From Acidimicrobiales bacterium (GTDB lineage: Bacteria; Actinomycetota; Acidimicrobiia; Acidimicrobiales; SZUA-35), in NCBI GenBank assembly GCA_024644005.1, contig JAHELU010000009.1:1-41501 (forward strand): a DNA stretch of 41,501 nucleotides. Direction: 5' to 3'. A program made the translations under genes and the position numbers. Positions within the stretch are counted from its first letter, which is position 1. Every line of letters begins with the position of its first letter. Of this stretch, positions 8,505 through 16,032 are shown piece after piece. Below the pieces are notes generated by a model. That model saw only the letters and a list, made by a program, of their open reading frames with translations. It did not search any database and was not told the DNA's origin.

Positions 8505-8699
8505 ATGAGCGATAGTTCGAAGCTGAAGTGGGAAGGTCGCTGGGATCAGCTGAAGGGCAAGGCGAAGCAGACCTGGGGCGATCTCACCGACGACGACGTC
8601 GATGTGGCCGAAGGCGAGTACGACGAGATGGTCGGTCGTATCAAGGAGCGAACCGGCGAATCGAGGGAAGAGATCGAGCGCCGGCTCGACGCCCAGTGA
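8505..8699 (+). CDS. CsbD family stress-response protein
   Basis: 64 residues, the usual length for CsbD/YjbJ proteins. The sequence follows the family pattern closely: KWEGRWDQLKGKAKQTWGDLTDDDVDVAEGEYDEMVGRIKERTG. CsbD is a small, abundant, highly charged four-helix protein induced by general stress in many bacteria; its biochemical role is unknown. A ribosome site (AAGGAG) precedes the ATG. The 233 bp upstream (8272-8504) hold the hairpin terminator at 8291-8326 and otherwise no gene. Two very stable hairpins lie downstream. Confidence 0.95.
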   Translation: MSDSSKLKWEGRWDQLKGKAKQTWGDLTDDDVDVAEGEYDEMVGRIKERTGESREEIERRLDAQ

Positions 8700-8758
8700 T
8701 CGGTCCTCGTCATGGCGCCTCGAGACTCCACTGCTGAGCACTCGACGGCGGAGCTCTC

Positions 8759-8791
8759 GGTCCCGGATCCGCTCGTGCCGGATCCGGGACC
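8759..8791. terminator. Strong hairpin downstream of csbD
   Basis: ggtcccggatccg (8759-8771) and cggatccgggacc (8779-8791) form a perfect 13-bp stem with a 7-nt loop. It is the first of two hairpins in the gap between the convergent csbD and DUF6328 genes. Confidence 0.65.
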
Positions 8792-8885
8792 CGAGCCGCC
8801 TCCCCGGCCGGAACCGATCGAGCCGGTCGAACCGCCCGACCGGCCCGGCCCACCTCTACCGGATCCGCCCGAACCGCTGCCCGAT

Positions 8886-8912
8886 CCCGAGCCCCGCATG
8901 GCGGGGCTCGGG
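8886..8912. terminator. Bidirectional hairpin terminator between convergent genes
   Basis: cccgagccccgc (8886-8897) and gcggggctcggg (8901-8912) form a perfect 12-bp stem with a 3-nt loop. It sits 20 bp past the stop of the minus-strand DUF6328 gene and can terminate transcription from either side. No T-tract is present. Confidence 0.75.
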
Positions 8913-8932
8913 CGGTAGACGGCCTCCGACGA

Positions 8933-9466
8933 TCAATCGGATCTCCTGAACGACACGAGCGGCTGGTACAGCCAGGTGTAGCCGGCGACGGCGAACAGCA
9001 TCGCAGCCGCCAGGACTGCGGCAGAGGTGGCGACGACCAGCGAGGTGACGAGGTAGCTGACCGCCACGAGGGCGACGAGCAAGGCGCAAGTGCCGATGAT
9101 GGCGGTGATGATCGCAACGTCCAGATGGTCTTTGGTCTTGCGGGTCACACCGGACTCCGGGGAGCGCATCCGCTGGTGGACGCTGGGTGCTATCAACAGC
9201 ACGGAGGCCAGCATCGATGCGGCGAATGCGACGTAGTAGGCGACCCGCTCGACGCCGGTCAACGTGGCGAACTCGGCCTGGACCGGGAGCACGAGCAGGA
9301 AGGCCACGAGCACCTGGGCTGCGGGCAGGGTGGTCCGGAGGCCCTCCATGAACGAGCGGAACTGTTGATCGATGCTCTCGTCGTGGTGGTCGTCGTTCTC
9401 GGCGGCTCGCGGGGTCGGCACGGGCTCGGTCGGCCCGACTGGGTCAGTGTCGGTTGCAGTCGACAT
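8933..9466 (-). CDS. DUF6328 family membrane protein
   Basis: 177 residues. A polar N-terminal ~35 residues leads into the DUF6328 pattern: FRSFMEGLRTTLPAAQVLVAFLLVLPVQAEF, LTGVERVAYYVAFAASMLASVLLIAPSVHQRM, and two closing hydrophobic segments after KTKDHLDVAII. Four transmembrane helices are apparent (TLPAAQVLVAFLLVL, AYYVAFAASMLASVLLIA, AIITAIIGTCALLVALVAVSYL, AAVLAAAMLFAVAGY). The family is common in actinobacteria and its function is unknown. The gene is monocistronic and converges on csbD across two hairpins. Confidence 0.85.
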   Translation of the reverse strand: MSTATDTDPVGPTEPVPTPRAAENDDHHDESIDQQFRSFMEGLRTTLPAAQVLVAFLLVLPVQAEFATLTGVERVAYYVAFAASMLASVLLIAPSVHQRMRSPESGVTRKTKDHLDVAIITAIIGTCALLVALVAVSYLVTSLVVATSAAVLAAAMLFAVAGYTWLYQPLVSFRRSD

Positions 9467-9821
9467 GGTCGTGGATCAGACCGCGCTGCGACCCGGCTGG
9501 GCGCAGGAGCGACCGGTCTCGGCTCGGCTCGAGCACTCCGAGGAAGAAGCGGTGGATGCTCATGTTCGTTCTGGTTCTCCTTGTCGTCGTCAGTCGCCGA
9601 GGAATCGGCGATCCGCTGATCCAGATCGAGCTCGACGTGGACGCAGCGGTGGGGTGGCAGTCGGACGCTTCGGCCCTCCGGGGTCGCCGGCTGATCGCTA
9701 CGTCCCGTCTCTGGTGGCCGTCCTACCCACCGCCGATGGCAGCAAACGTGGTGTGACCGTTCCGCCGGGGTCCGATCCTCGGTCCGGTGATCGTCACCGC
9801 ACGAGGCCGGGTGGGGGACCG
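9467..9821. other. Intergenic region, possible small hydrophobic ORF
   Basis: A 355-bp gap between two minus-strand genes. On the plus strand an ORF from the ATG at 9556 would encode MLMFVLVLLVVVSRRGIGDP and about 46 further residues to 9756. It has a hydrophobic start but no homology I recognise and only a distant purine-rich AGGAAGAAG upstream. I do not call it a gene. Nothing else is seen here. Confidence 0.3.
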
Positions 9822-11300
9822 TCAGCGCAGCTGGCTCCGAACCCGCTTGCCGGTGGCGGTCAGTGGCAACCGGTCGACGACGTGGATCGACGTGGGGATC
9901 TTGTATCTGGAGAGCCGCTGACGGCAGTGGTCGACGATCGACTGGCGGTCGACGTCGCCACCGCCCACCGTGGTCACATAGGCGACGACCCGCTCACCGG
10001 CCACCTCGTCCGGTTCGCCGATCACGACTGCGCTCTCGACATCGCCGTGGGTCTCGATCACCGCCTCCACCTCTGCGGGGAAGACGTTGAAACCCGAGAC
10101 GTTGATCAGGTCCTTGCTCCGGCCAACGAGGTACAGGGTGCCGTCGTCGTCCTGGATCGCCACGTCGCCGGTACGGCACCAGCCGTCGGAGATCAGTACC
10201 TCCGCCGTTGCCGCTGCGTCGTCGAGGTACCCGTGGAAGACCGAGCCGGTGCGGATCCAGACCTCTCCTCTGTCACCCTGTTCGACCTCCAGGCCGTCCT
10301 CGACCAGCCGCAGCTCGACGTCGTCGAGCGGCCGGCCGACCGATCCCGGGTGGCGACGAGCGGCCAGCTCCAAGGCGACCGTTCCCGCGGTCTCGGTGAG
10401 CCCGTAGCCCTGAGCCAGTTCGAGCCCGAAGCGCTCGTGCACCGCATCGGCGATCGCCGGATTGAGGGTGCTGGCCCCGGTGCGGGCGAAGGTGACCGAT
10501 CGCATGGCATCCTCGGCGCCATGACCGCCGGCACTGGCCAGCGCATCCCACATCGGCGGCACCCCGACGACGTGGGTGACCTGGTGACGGGCGATCAGCT
10601 CCAGCGCTGCTTCGGCCTCCCAGGGGGCCTGCAACACGACCGTTGCGCCGACCCGCAGGCTCGGCAGCAGACACATGTTGAGTCCGAGGACATGGGTCAG
10701 CGGCAGGGCGGCCAGTGTGACGTCGCCCGCGGCCAGACCGGGCCCGACCCGGATGATGCGCTGCTGGGCCAACACGAGGTTGTCGAGGGTCAGCACGGCG
10801 GCCCGAGGTGCGCCGACGATGCCGCTCGTGTGGAGGATCGCTCCGGCCTGCGACCCATCGATGTCCAGCGGCGGTGCCGGCTCGACGTCGGGGAGCGGGG
10901 GGAGCTCTGACGACGGGCTGCCGGCCGCAGTGCCGACGGCGGACCGATCGATCACGTCGGCAGCCACGGCCTCGGCGACTCGTTCCGCCGTGCTCGGGCC
11001 GGCGATCAGCGCCCTGGGGCTCAGCGCCTCGATGCGCTCGTTGATGACCGGCTGCGGATCTCGCGACGTGATCGGGCACGCCACGGCGCCGACGGCTTGG
11101 GCGGCCAGCAGCCCGGTGACGAACGCGGTGTCGTTCACGCCGAGGACGACCACCCGATCACCGACGGTGACCCCGGCGGCCAGGAGCCCGCCCGCAGTCC
11201 TGGCGACATGGTCGGCCAGCTCTCCGTAGGAGACCGCGCCCCCCGGTTCGATCAGGGCCGCCGCCGTCGGCGAGTGCGTTGCGATCAGTTCGTTACGCAT
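9822..11300 (-). CDS. Class I adenylate-forming enzyme (acyl-CoA ligase-like), degenerate P-loop
   Basis: 492 residues with the ANL superfamily layout. Visible motifs are A5 (AQGYGLTETAG), A7-A8 (WCRTGDVAI, then YLVGRSKDLINVSGFNVFPAEVE) and A10 (LPLTATGKRVR, Lys close to the C-terminus). These enzymes form an acyl-adenylate from a carboxylic acid and ATP and usually transfer it to CoA. The A3 phosphate-binding loop, normally TSGTTG-x-PKG, reads HTSGIVGAPRAAV here: the two Thr and the Lys are replaced, so activity may be low or altered. The late motifs are intact. It lies downstream of plsC and another ligase on the same strand, so a lipid-related substrate is likely but unproven. Confidence 0.85.
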   Translation of the reverse strand: MRNELIATHSPTAAALIEPGGAVSYGELADHVARTAGGLLAAGVTVGDRVVVLGVNDTAFVTGLLAAQAVGAVACPITSRDPQPVINERIEALSPRALIAGPSTAERVAEAVAADVIDRSAVGTAAGSPSSELPPLPDVEPAPPLDIDGSQAGAILHTSGIVGAPRAAVLTLDNLVLAQQRIIRVGPGLAAGDVTLAALPLTHVLGLNMCLLPSLRVGATVVLQAPWEAEAALELIARHQVTHVVGVPPMWDALASAGGHGAEDAMRSVTFARTGASTLNPAIADAVHERFGLELAQGYGLTETAGTVALELAARRHPGSVGRPLDDVELRLVEDGLEVEQGDRGEVWIRTGSVFHGYLDDAAATAEVLISDGWCRTGDVAIQDDDGTLYLVGRSKDLINVSGFNVFPAEVEAVIETHGDVESAVVIGEPDEVAGERVVAYVTTVGGGDVDRQSIVDHCRQRLSRYKIPTSIHVVDRLPLTATGKRVRSQLR

Positions 11301-11428
11301 GGGTCCCGTCTCCGTGTCGATTCGTCAGTCGATCGTACCGTGTGCCTCGCCACTCTCCCTTACAGCGTCAGTCAGGTATCGATTCGGGAGCTCGGGTCGA
11401 GCGGCTCGGGTCCTGTGGAGCATTGGTG

Positions 11429-12217
11429 TCAATCGGGGGGTCGAGGCGTCGGCACGATGCCGTTCGACGAGGTCGTCTCGGCGTACCGGTCGACGTAGCG
11501 CTGGCCGGACAGCTGGGCGATCTCGAACATCACGTCGTCGGTCAGGTTCCGGTAGGCCCGTCGGTCCTTGGGTCGGTAGCGATGGAACTCGAGCGGCTCA
11601 CCGATCTTGAGCCCGCAATCGCCCCGCAGCTTCGGGAGTCGGCTGCCCGGCGGCTGCACCTCGCCGGTGCCGGTGATGCCGACCGGAACGATCGGGGCCC
11701 CCGACTTGAACGCGAGCCACGCCAGGCCGGTGTGACCTCGATAGAGCATGCCGTCCCTGCTGCGGGTGCCCTCCGGGAAGATCCCGAGGCACTCGCCGGC
11801 CTCGAGCACACCGAGACCGCTCCGCATGGCCGCAAGCGCTGCCTTGCGGCCGCCTCGATCGACCGGGATCATGCCGAGCGCCGGGAAGAGCGCCTTGGTC
11901 AACCGGGTCTCGAGGTACTCCGCCTTTCCCATCAGCCAGACCCGACGGCGCAGCTCGAACATCAGCAGGGGCGAGTCGATGAACGACACGTGATTGGCGG
12001 CCAGGATGGCCGGACCGGTGGTCGGCAGGTTGTCCATCCCCTCGACGGTCAGCTGCCACCCCTTGGCGAGCGCCCCGGTCAGCAACCTGAGGCCGGCGTA
12101 CGTCACCCGATTGACCGGCCGCTCGGTCAAGGTGATCGCGGCGGGGACGCTCCGCGACGAGTTCGCCGTGTCGGACCCGACCGACTCGGCCGGACGAGCG
12201 GCGGCATCCTGGAGCAT
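11429..12217 (-). CDS. 1-acyl-sn-glycerol-3-phosphate acyltransferase (PlsC-like)
   Basis: 262 residues, typical for the family. The catalytic HX4D motif is present as NHVSFIDSP and the glycerol-phosphate binding motif as FPEGTRSRDG. IPVDRGGRKAA and PIVPVGITG blocks are also as expected. Enzymes of this family acylate lysophosphatidate to phosphatidate, at the membrane, or related lyso-lipids. It lies 72 bp downstream of the acyl-CoA synthetase gene on the same strand, suggesting activation and transfer of the same acyl chains. It is a separate, single-domain PlsC; the neutral-lipid operon carries a HAD-fused one. Upstream Met alternatives are not needed. Confidence 0.9.
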   Translation of the reverse strand: MLQDAAARPAESVGSDTANSSRSVPAAITLTERPVNRVTYAGLRLLTGALAKGWQLTVEGMDNLPTTGPAILAANHVSFIDSPLLMFELRRRVWLMGKAEYLETRLTKALFPALGMIPVDRGGRKAALAAMRSGLGVLEAGECLGIFPEGTRSRDGMLYRGHTGLAWLAFKSGAPIVPVGITGTGEVQPPGSRLPKLRGDCGLKIGEPLEFHRYRPKDRRAYRNLTDDVMFEIAQLSGQRYVDRYAETTSSNGIVPTPRPPD

Positions 12218-12289
12218 CCCCTCATCATCATCCAGTGGTCACACCGTCGCAAGGCGCCCAGCGTGCCGTTCGTCACGGCCGATCGACCG

Positions 12290-13867
12290 TCAGCCGGTGT
12301 CCTCTTCGGCGAGGCTGGTCCGCCGGATCTTGCCGGTCGGCGTGCGAGGCAGCTCGTCGACGAAGGTGATGTCGCGGGGAACCTTGTGCCTGGCCAGCTG
12401 GGCCGCAACCAGCTCCCGGATCTCGGTCGGTCCGAGCACGGCACCGGGAGCCGGGACGACGAACGCCGCGAGCCGTTGACCGAAGTCGGGATCGCTGACC
12501 CCGACCACCGCCGCATCGGCCACATCGGGATGGGCCAGCAGCACGTCCTCGACCTCTCCTGGGAACACGTTCTCCCCGCCGCTGATGATCATGTCGTCGG
12601 CCCGGCCGGTGACGAACAGCCTGCCCTCGCGGTCGAAGTACCCGACGTCGCCAGACGACATGCGACCGTCGATCACCTCCTTGGACCCACCGCCGGTGTA
12701 ACCGGAGAATTGAGCGGCGTTGCGAACGAATATCCGGCCCTCGATCCCCGGGGCGCACGCTCGTCCGTCGCGGTCGAGAATGACCACCTCCGATCCCGGC
12801 ACGACCCGACCGGCGGTACCGGGAGCAGCCAGGAGATCGGCGGGCGTGGCGATGGTGGCCTGCCCGACCTCGGTCGACCCGTACAGGTTGTAGAGGTGCT
12901 CGCCGACGCGATCCATCCATGCCGTGGCAACCGGAGCCGGCAGCGCCGAGCCGCTGGTGGCCACGATCCGCAACGTCGTCATCGCGCTCGGATCGATGTC
13001 CTCGTCAGCCAGTAGCCGCTGCAGCATGACCGGCACGACGGCGAGAACCGTGGCTCGATGCTCGATCACCGAGCGGACGGTCTGCTCGGTGGAGAACCGG
13101 GGCGAGACGATCACCGGTGAGCCGAGCGACGCGGCGATGATGAGCTGGCTGAGCCCCCAGGCGTGGAACAGGGGACAGGCGATGACGAAGATGTCGCCCT
13201 GTTGGTAGGGGATCAGGTTCATGATGCCGGACGCCGCTCGTGGGTCGGTCGCCGTGCCTCGCCTCGCCCCTTTCGGCACGCCGGTCGTTCCGGACGTGAG
13301 CAGCACCGGACTGCTGAGCCGGGGCAGCAGCAGGTTCGGGCGCCGGCGACCGATACGGCGGATCTCCCCGATCGAGTCCTGACCGTCGACCTGGCCGTCG
13401 GCGATGATGACGGGCCGGTCCCATCCGGCGGCCTCGGCGACGTGATGGAGGCTGGCATCACAGACCAGGCCGGCAACCTGCTCGCGCTCCAACACCTCGG
13501 CCAACTGGGGCCCGGCGAAGCCGGTGTTGAGGTAGACGGCGTTCAGGCCGGCCTTGGCCGCGGCGAGATTCGCCTCGACGAAGTCGCGATGGTTGTGGCA
13601 CAGGATCCCGATGTTGCGACCGGGTCGTAGCCCCTGAGCCGCCATGCCCTTGGCGAGCGAGCTCGAGCGGCGGTCGAGCTGGGCGAACCGCAGCGTTCCC
13701 CGGTGGTCGATGACGGCGGGTCGGTTCGGGTGGCGCAGCGCTGCGGCACCGTAGAAGGTCGCGATCGACGGGCCCCATCTGGTAGCGGCACCGGCCACCG
13801 AGGCCAGCCGGGCCGGGTCGAGGAGGCCCATTCTCCTCACCACGTCGAGCGATTCCCGTGCCCCCAT
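12290..13867 (-). CDS. Long-chain fatty-acid-CoA ligase-like AMP-binding protein
   Basis: 525 residues from the ATG at 13867 (MGARESLDVVRRMGLL). All core ANL motifs are intact: A3 LLTSGTTGVPKGARRG, A5 LYNLYGSTEVGQA, A7 MSSGDVGYFD, A8 VTGRADDMIISGGENVFPGEVE and A10 LPRTPTGKIRR. It should activate a fatty or other carboxylic acid to its CoA thioester. The ORF track extends to 14296, but that extension reads through the divergent promoter and antisense to the small Lys-rich protein gene, so it is rejected. A GGGAGG ribosome-site candidate lies about 10 nt before 13867. It heads a minus-strand group with plsC and a second ligase, and shares its 235-bp upstream region with the Lys-rich protein gene. 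Confidence 0.9.
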   Translation of the reverse strand: MGARESLDVVRRMGLLDPARLASVAGAATRWGPSIATFYGAAALRHPNRPAVIDHRGTLRFAQLDRRSSSLAKGMAAQGLRPGRNIGILCHNHRDFVEANLAAAKAGLNAVYLNTGFAGPQLAEVLEREQVAGLVCDASLHHVAEAAGWDRPVIIADGQVDGQDSIGEIRRIGRRRPNLLLPRLSSPVLLTSGTTGVPKGARRGTATDPRAASGIMNLIPYQQGDIFVIACPLFHAWGLSQLIIAASLGSPVIVSPRFSTEQTVRSVIEHRATVLAVVPVMLQRLLADEDIDPSAMTTLRIVATSGSALPAPVATAWMDRVGEHLYNLYGSTEVGQATIATPADLLAAPGTAGRVVPGSEVVILDRDGRACAPGIEGRIFVRNAAQFSGYTGGGSKEVIDGRMSSGDVGYFDREGRLFVTGRADDMIISGGENVFPGEVEDVLLAHPDVADAAVVGVSDPDFGQRLAAFVVPAPGAVLGPTEIRELVAAQLARHKVPRDITFVDELPRTPTGKIRRTSLAEEDTG

Positions 13868-13990
13868 GCGGTCCCGCCTCCCAACGGCTCTCACCCATCC
13901 TTGCAGACGGTCACCTGGATATGGAGATCTGCCGGCGGAGAATCCGCCGAGCAGCGATCCTGCGACCAGCGATCTCGCAGGCAAGATTTT

Positions 13991-14035
13991 GCGAACAATA
14001 CCACGCAAGGGCTTGGCATTGTTCGCTCTGCGAAC
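13991..14035. promoter_or_regulatory. Palindromic operator cluster (GCGAAC boxes)
   Basis: Three copies of the half-site GCGAAC occur. gcgaacaat (13991-13999) and attgttcgc (14018-14026) form a perfect 9-bp inverted repeat separated by 18 bp. GTTCGC-TCT-GCGAAC (14021-14035) is a perfect compact palindrome. The compact palindrome occupies the spacer of the promoter for the Lys-rich protein gene. The likely binder, by position, is the XRE regulator encoded one gene downstream. Confidence 0.7.
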
Positions 14036-14041
14036 TATAGT
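14013..14041 (+). promoter_or_regulatory. Sigma-70-type promoter of the Lys-rich protein gene
   Basis: TTGGCA (14013-14018), exactly 17 bp, then TATAGT (14036-14041): one of the best consensus matches in the window. Transcription would begin near 14048, leaving a ~55-nt leader with a good ribosome site. The GTTCGC-N3-GCGAAC palindrome fills the spacer, a position where a bound protein would block polymerase. Confidence 0.7.
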
Positions 14042-14102
14042 ACGTGCACGTAACCCACACCACATGCGCCACCCGCGGCGCTGCACAAGGAGAACCCCCA
14101 AC

Positions 14103-14474
14103 GTGAGTGTTGCCGAACAGATGACCGAGACCCAGGAACGAATCCTCTCCGAGGTCGAGAGCGCCCAGGACCGGATGATCGAGATGAACCAGCGCATCGC
14201 CGAGGCGATGACCAGGATGCTGCCGGGCGAGCGGTACCAGCTCCGGTCCCTTCCGGGGATGGGCGAGCTGCCGCACCCCAAGGAGCTCGTCGACACCTAC
14301 TTCGACTTCGCCGCCAAGATGACCGAGGCCAATCGCTCCTTCTACAAGGAGATGTTGGAGATCTGGGCGCCGGAGCAGCCGGCCGAGGACGTCGAGAAGA
14401 AGGCCACCAAGGCCACCAAGGCCACCAAGACCACCAAAGCCACCAAGAAGACCACCAAGGCCAAGAAGGCCTGA
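14103..14474 (+). CDS. HbhA/MLDS-like small protein with Lys-rich tail (putative lipid-granule protein)
   Basis: 123 residues from a GTG at 14103, preceded 9 nt upstream by AAGGAGA. Residues 1-90 are predicted helical and amphipathic (EQMTETQERILSEVESAQDR; VDTYFDFAAKMTEANRSFYK). The last 25 residues are a Lys/Ala/Thr repeat (KKATKATKATKTTKATKK) encoded by 9-bp DNA repeats. Small helical proteins with such tails in actinobacteria include HbhA and the lipid-droplet proteins MLDS and TadA of Rhodococcus, where the tail can bind DNA. An XRE regulator gene follows, as in the HbhA (Rv0474-Rv0475) and MLDS loci. Resemblance is by architecture and context, not clear sequence identity. A PHA phasin is an alternative. 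The ORF-track start at 13866 lies in the promoter. Confidence 0.75.
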   Translation: MSVAEQMTETQERILSEVESAQDRMIEMNQRIAEAMTRMLPGERYQLRSLPGMGELPHPKELVDTYFDFAAKMTEANRSFYKEMLEIWAPEQPAEDVEKKATKATKATKTTKATKKTTKAKKA

Positions 14475-14556
14475 CCGACCGAGGCCGTCGGCGGAGGGTG
14501 AGCGCCATGCTCTCCTCCGCCTTCGACCGCAGCTCGGCTCCCGAGACCCCGTTGAC

Positions 14557-14937
14557 ATGACAGAAGCGAAACGCGAGCACCTCGACGGCCTGGGTCAGTT
14601 CATCCGGGCCCAACGGCGCATGGCAGAGCTCTCCCAGCGCGAGCTGGCCAGGATCGCCCATGTCTCGGATGCGTACGTGAGCCAGCTCGAGCGCGGTATG
14701 CACGAGCCGACCGTGAAGGTCCTGCGCTCGATCGCCGCTGCCCTCGACATCCGGGCCAACACGATGCTTCGCTATGCCGGCTGGCTGGAGGACAGCGCCG
14801 GCGAGCAGGACGACGACGCCGACGAGCCCGACGTCGAGGCCGCCATCAGGGGCAGCCGTGAGCTGACGGAGCAACAGAAGCAGGCGCTGCTCTCCGTCTA
14901 CCGAGGCTTCGTCGAGTCGGGAGACGCGAGCGGGTGA
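14557..14937 (+). CDS. XRE-family transcriptional regulator (Rv0474/MLDSR-like)
   Basis: 126 residues. An HTH_3/XRE domain occupies residues ~10-70: LGQFIRAQRRMAELSQRELARIAHVSDAYVSQLERGMHEPTVKVLRSIAAALDI. The short acidic linker (EQDDDADEPDVEAA) and a C-terminal helix (LTEQQKQALLSVYRGFVES) probably mediate dimerisation. The DNA-binding part resembles the regulator beside HbhA in mycobacteria and MLDSR beside the droplet protein MLDS in Rhodococcus. It lies 82 bp downstream of the Lys-rich protein gene and is probably co-transcribed. The GTTCGC-N3-GCGAAC palindrome in that promoter is its most likely target, which would make this a self-regulating pair. No clear ribosome site is seen before the ATG. 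Confidence 0.88.
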   Translation: MTEAKREHLDGLGQFIRAQRRMAELSQRELARIAHVSDAYVSQLERGMHEPTVKVLRSIAAALDIRANTMLRYAGWLEDSAGEQDDDADEPDVEAAIRGSRELTEQQKQALLSVYRGFVESGDASG

Positions 14938-15027
14938 CCGCTCGTCGTTGCCCGGCCGCCCCGGTCGTGACGACCGGTACCCGCCGCTCGCGGGCCGAAT
15001 CGGAGAGCAACGGAACGGAGACTGAAC

Positions 15028-15906
15028 ATGCCAACCGCTGAGAACGACGGCGTCGTCATCGAATACGACACGATCGGCGATCCCGACGATCCGGCCGTGC
15101 TGCTCGTGATGGGCTTCACCATGCAGCTCACCGCCTGGGATCCTGCGTTCTGCCAGATGCTCGCCGACCACGGGCTGTTCGTCATACGATTCGACAACCG
15201 GGATGCCGGGCTGAGCACCAAGTCCGAAGGCCCGCCCCCGAACGTGCTGGCCCTGCTGGCCGCGGTCACGGCTGGTGGCACGGTGAGCGCCGAGGTCCCC
15301 TACACCCTGTCCCACATGGCCGCCGATGGCCTGGCCGTGCTCGACGCGCTCGCCATCGAGGCCGCTCACGCCGTCGGCGCGTCGATGGGGGGCATGATCG
15401 CTCAGCAGCTCGCGATCGAGCACCCCGGACGGACACTGTCGCTCACGTCGATCATGTCGACCACTGGGAACCCCCAGGTCGGCCAGGGTCGCCAGGAGGC
15501 GATTGCGGCGCTGTTCACCCCGCCGCCGACCGATCGTGAGGGGGCGATCGAGCGCGGGGTACGAGTGGGTGAGCTGGTCTCCGGCCCGCACTTCGACGAG
15601 GTCGAGGCCAGGATCCGGATCGCGCAGGCCTACGACCGCTCGTTCCACCCCCAGGGCGCACCCTTCCAGATGGCAGCCATAGCCAAGACCGGCGATCGGA
15701 CCGAGAGACTGAATCAGCTCGACGTACCGACCCTCGTCATACACGGCGAGCTCGATCCGCTCGTCGACGTCTCGGGGGGCGAGGCCACTGCCGCGGCCAT
15801 CCCCGGGGCCAAGCTCATGACCGTCGAGGACATGGGCCACGACCTGCCGAAGCCGCGCTGGGCGGAGATCACCGCCGCCATCGCCTCGATCGCAGGCAGG
15901 ATCTGA
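15028..15906 (+). CDS. Alpha/beta hydrolase
   Basis: 292 residues with a complete alpha/beta-hydrolase catalytic set: nucleophile elbow GASMGG, acid in HGELDPLVD and histidine in DMGHDLPKP. The fold opens with VLLVMGFTMQLTAWDPAF and FDNRDAGLSTK, typical of the family containing aclacinomycin methylesterase-like and other esterases. Substrate is unknown; an ester or lipid hydrolase is plausible in this neighbourhood. A GGAG ribosome site lies 8 nt before the ATG. A hairpin (15959-15984) follows the stop. No signal peptide, so cytoplasmic. Confidence 0.88.
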   Translation: MPTAENDGVVIEYDTIGDPDDPAVLLVMGFTMQLTAWDPAFCQMLADHGLFVIRFDNRDAGLSTKSEGPPPNVLALLAAVTAGGTVSAEVPYTLSHMAADGLAVLDALAIEAAHAVGASMGGMIAQQLAIEHPGRTLSLTSIMSTTGNPQVGQGRQEAIAALFTPPPTDREGAIERGVRVGELVSGPHFDEVEARIRIAQAYDRSFHPQGAPFQMAAIAKTGDRTERLNQLDVPTLVIHGELDPLVDVSGGEATAAAIPGAKLMTVEDMGHDLPKPRWAEITAAIASIAGRI

Positions 15907-15958
15907 ATCCCGGCGAGCCGACAGACTGGCCACAGGAAGCGCTCATCCGACGGTAATA

Positions 15959-15984
15959 GGCCGGTAACCGGGTCGCTACCGGCC
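15959..15984 (+). terminator. Hairpin after the alpha/beta hydrolase gene
   Basis: ggccggta (15959-15966) and taccggcc (15977-15984) are perfect 8-bp complements around a 10-nt loop, about 50 nt past the stop. A possible -10 element TAGTCT for the patatin gene follows at 15995-16000. Confidence 0.5.
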
Positions 15985-16032
15985 GCAGCGACACTAGTCT
16001 GGGTGAGCGCGGCAGGAGTAGGCGAGGAATCC

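Noticed and set aside
8712-8918. 68-residue Pro-rich ORF (PDPLVPDPGPEPPP)
   Set aside because: It consists largely of the sequence of two hairpin terminators, has no ribosome site and shows no homology. The Pro/Asp pattern follows from the GATCCG-rich DNA.
12290-14296. 668-residue ORF for the acyl-CoA synthetase
   Set aside because: The first 143 codons run through the divergent promoter and antisense to the Lys-rich protein gene. The ATG at 13867 begins the recognisable protein.
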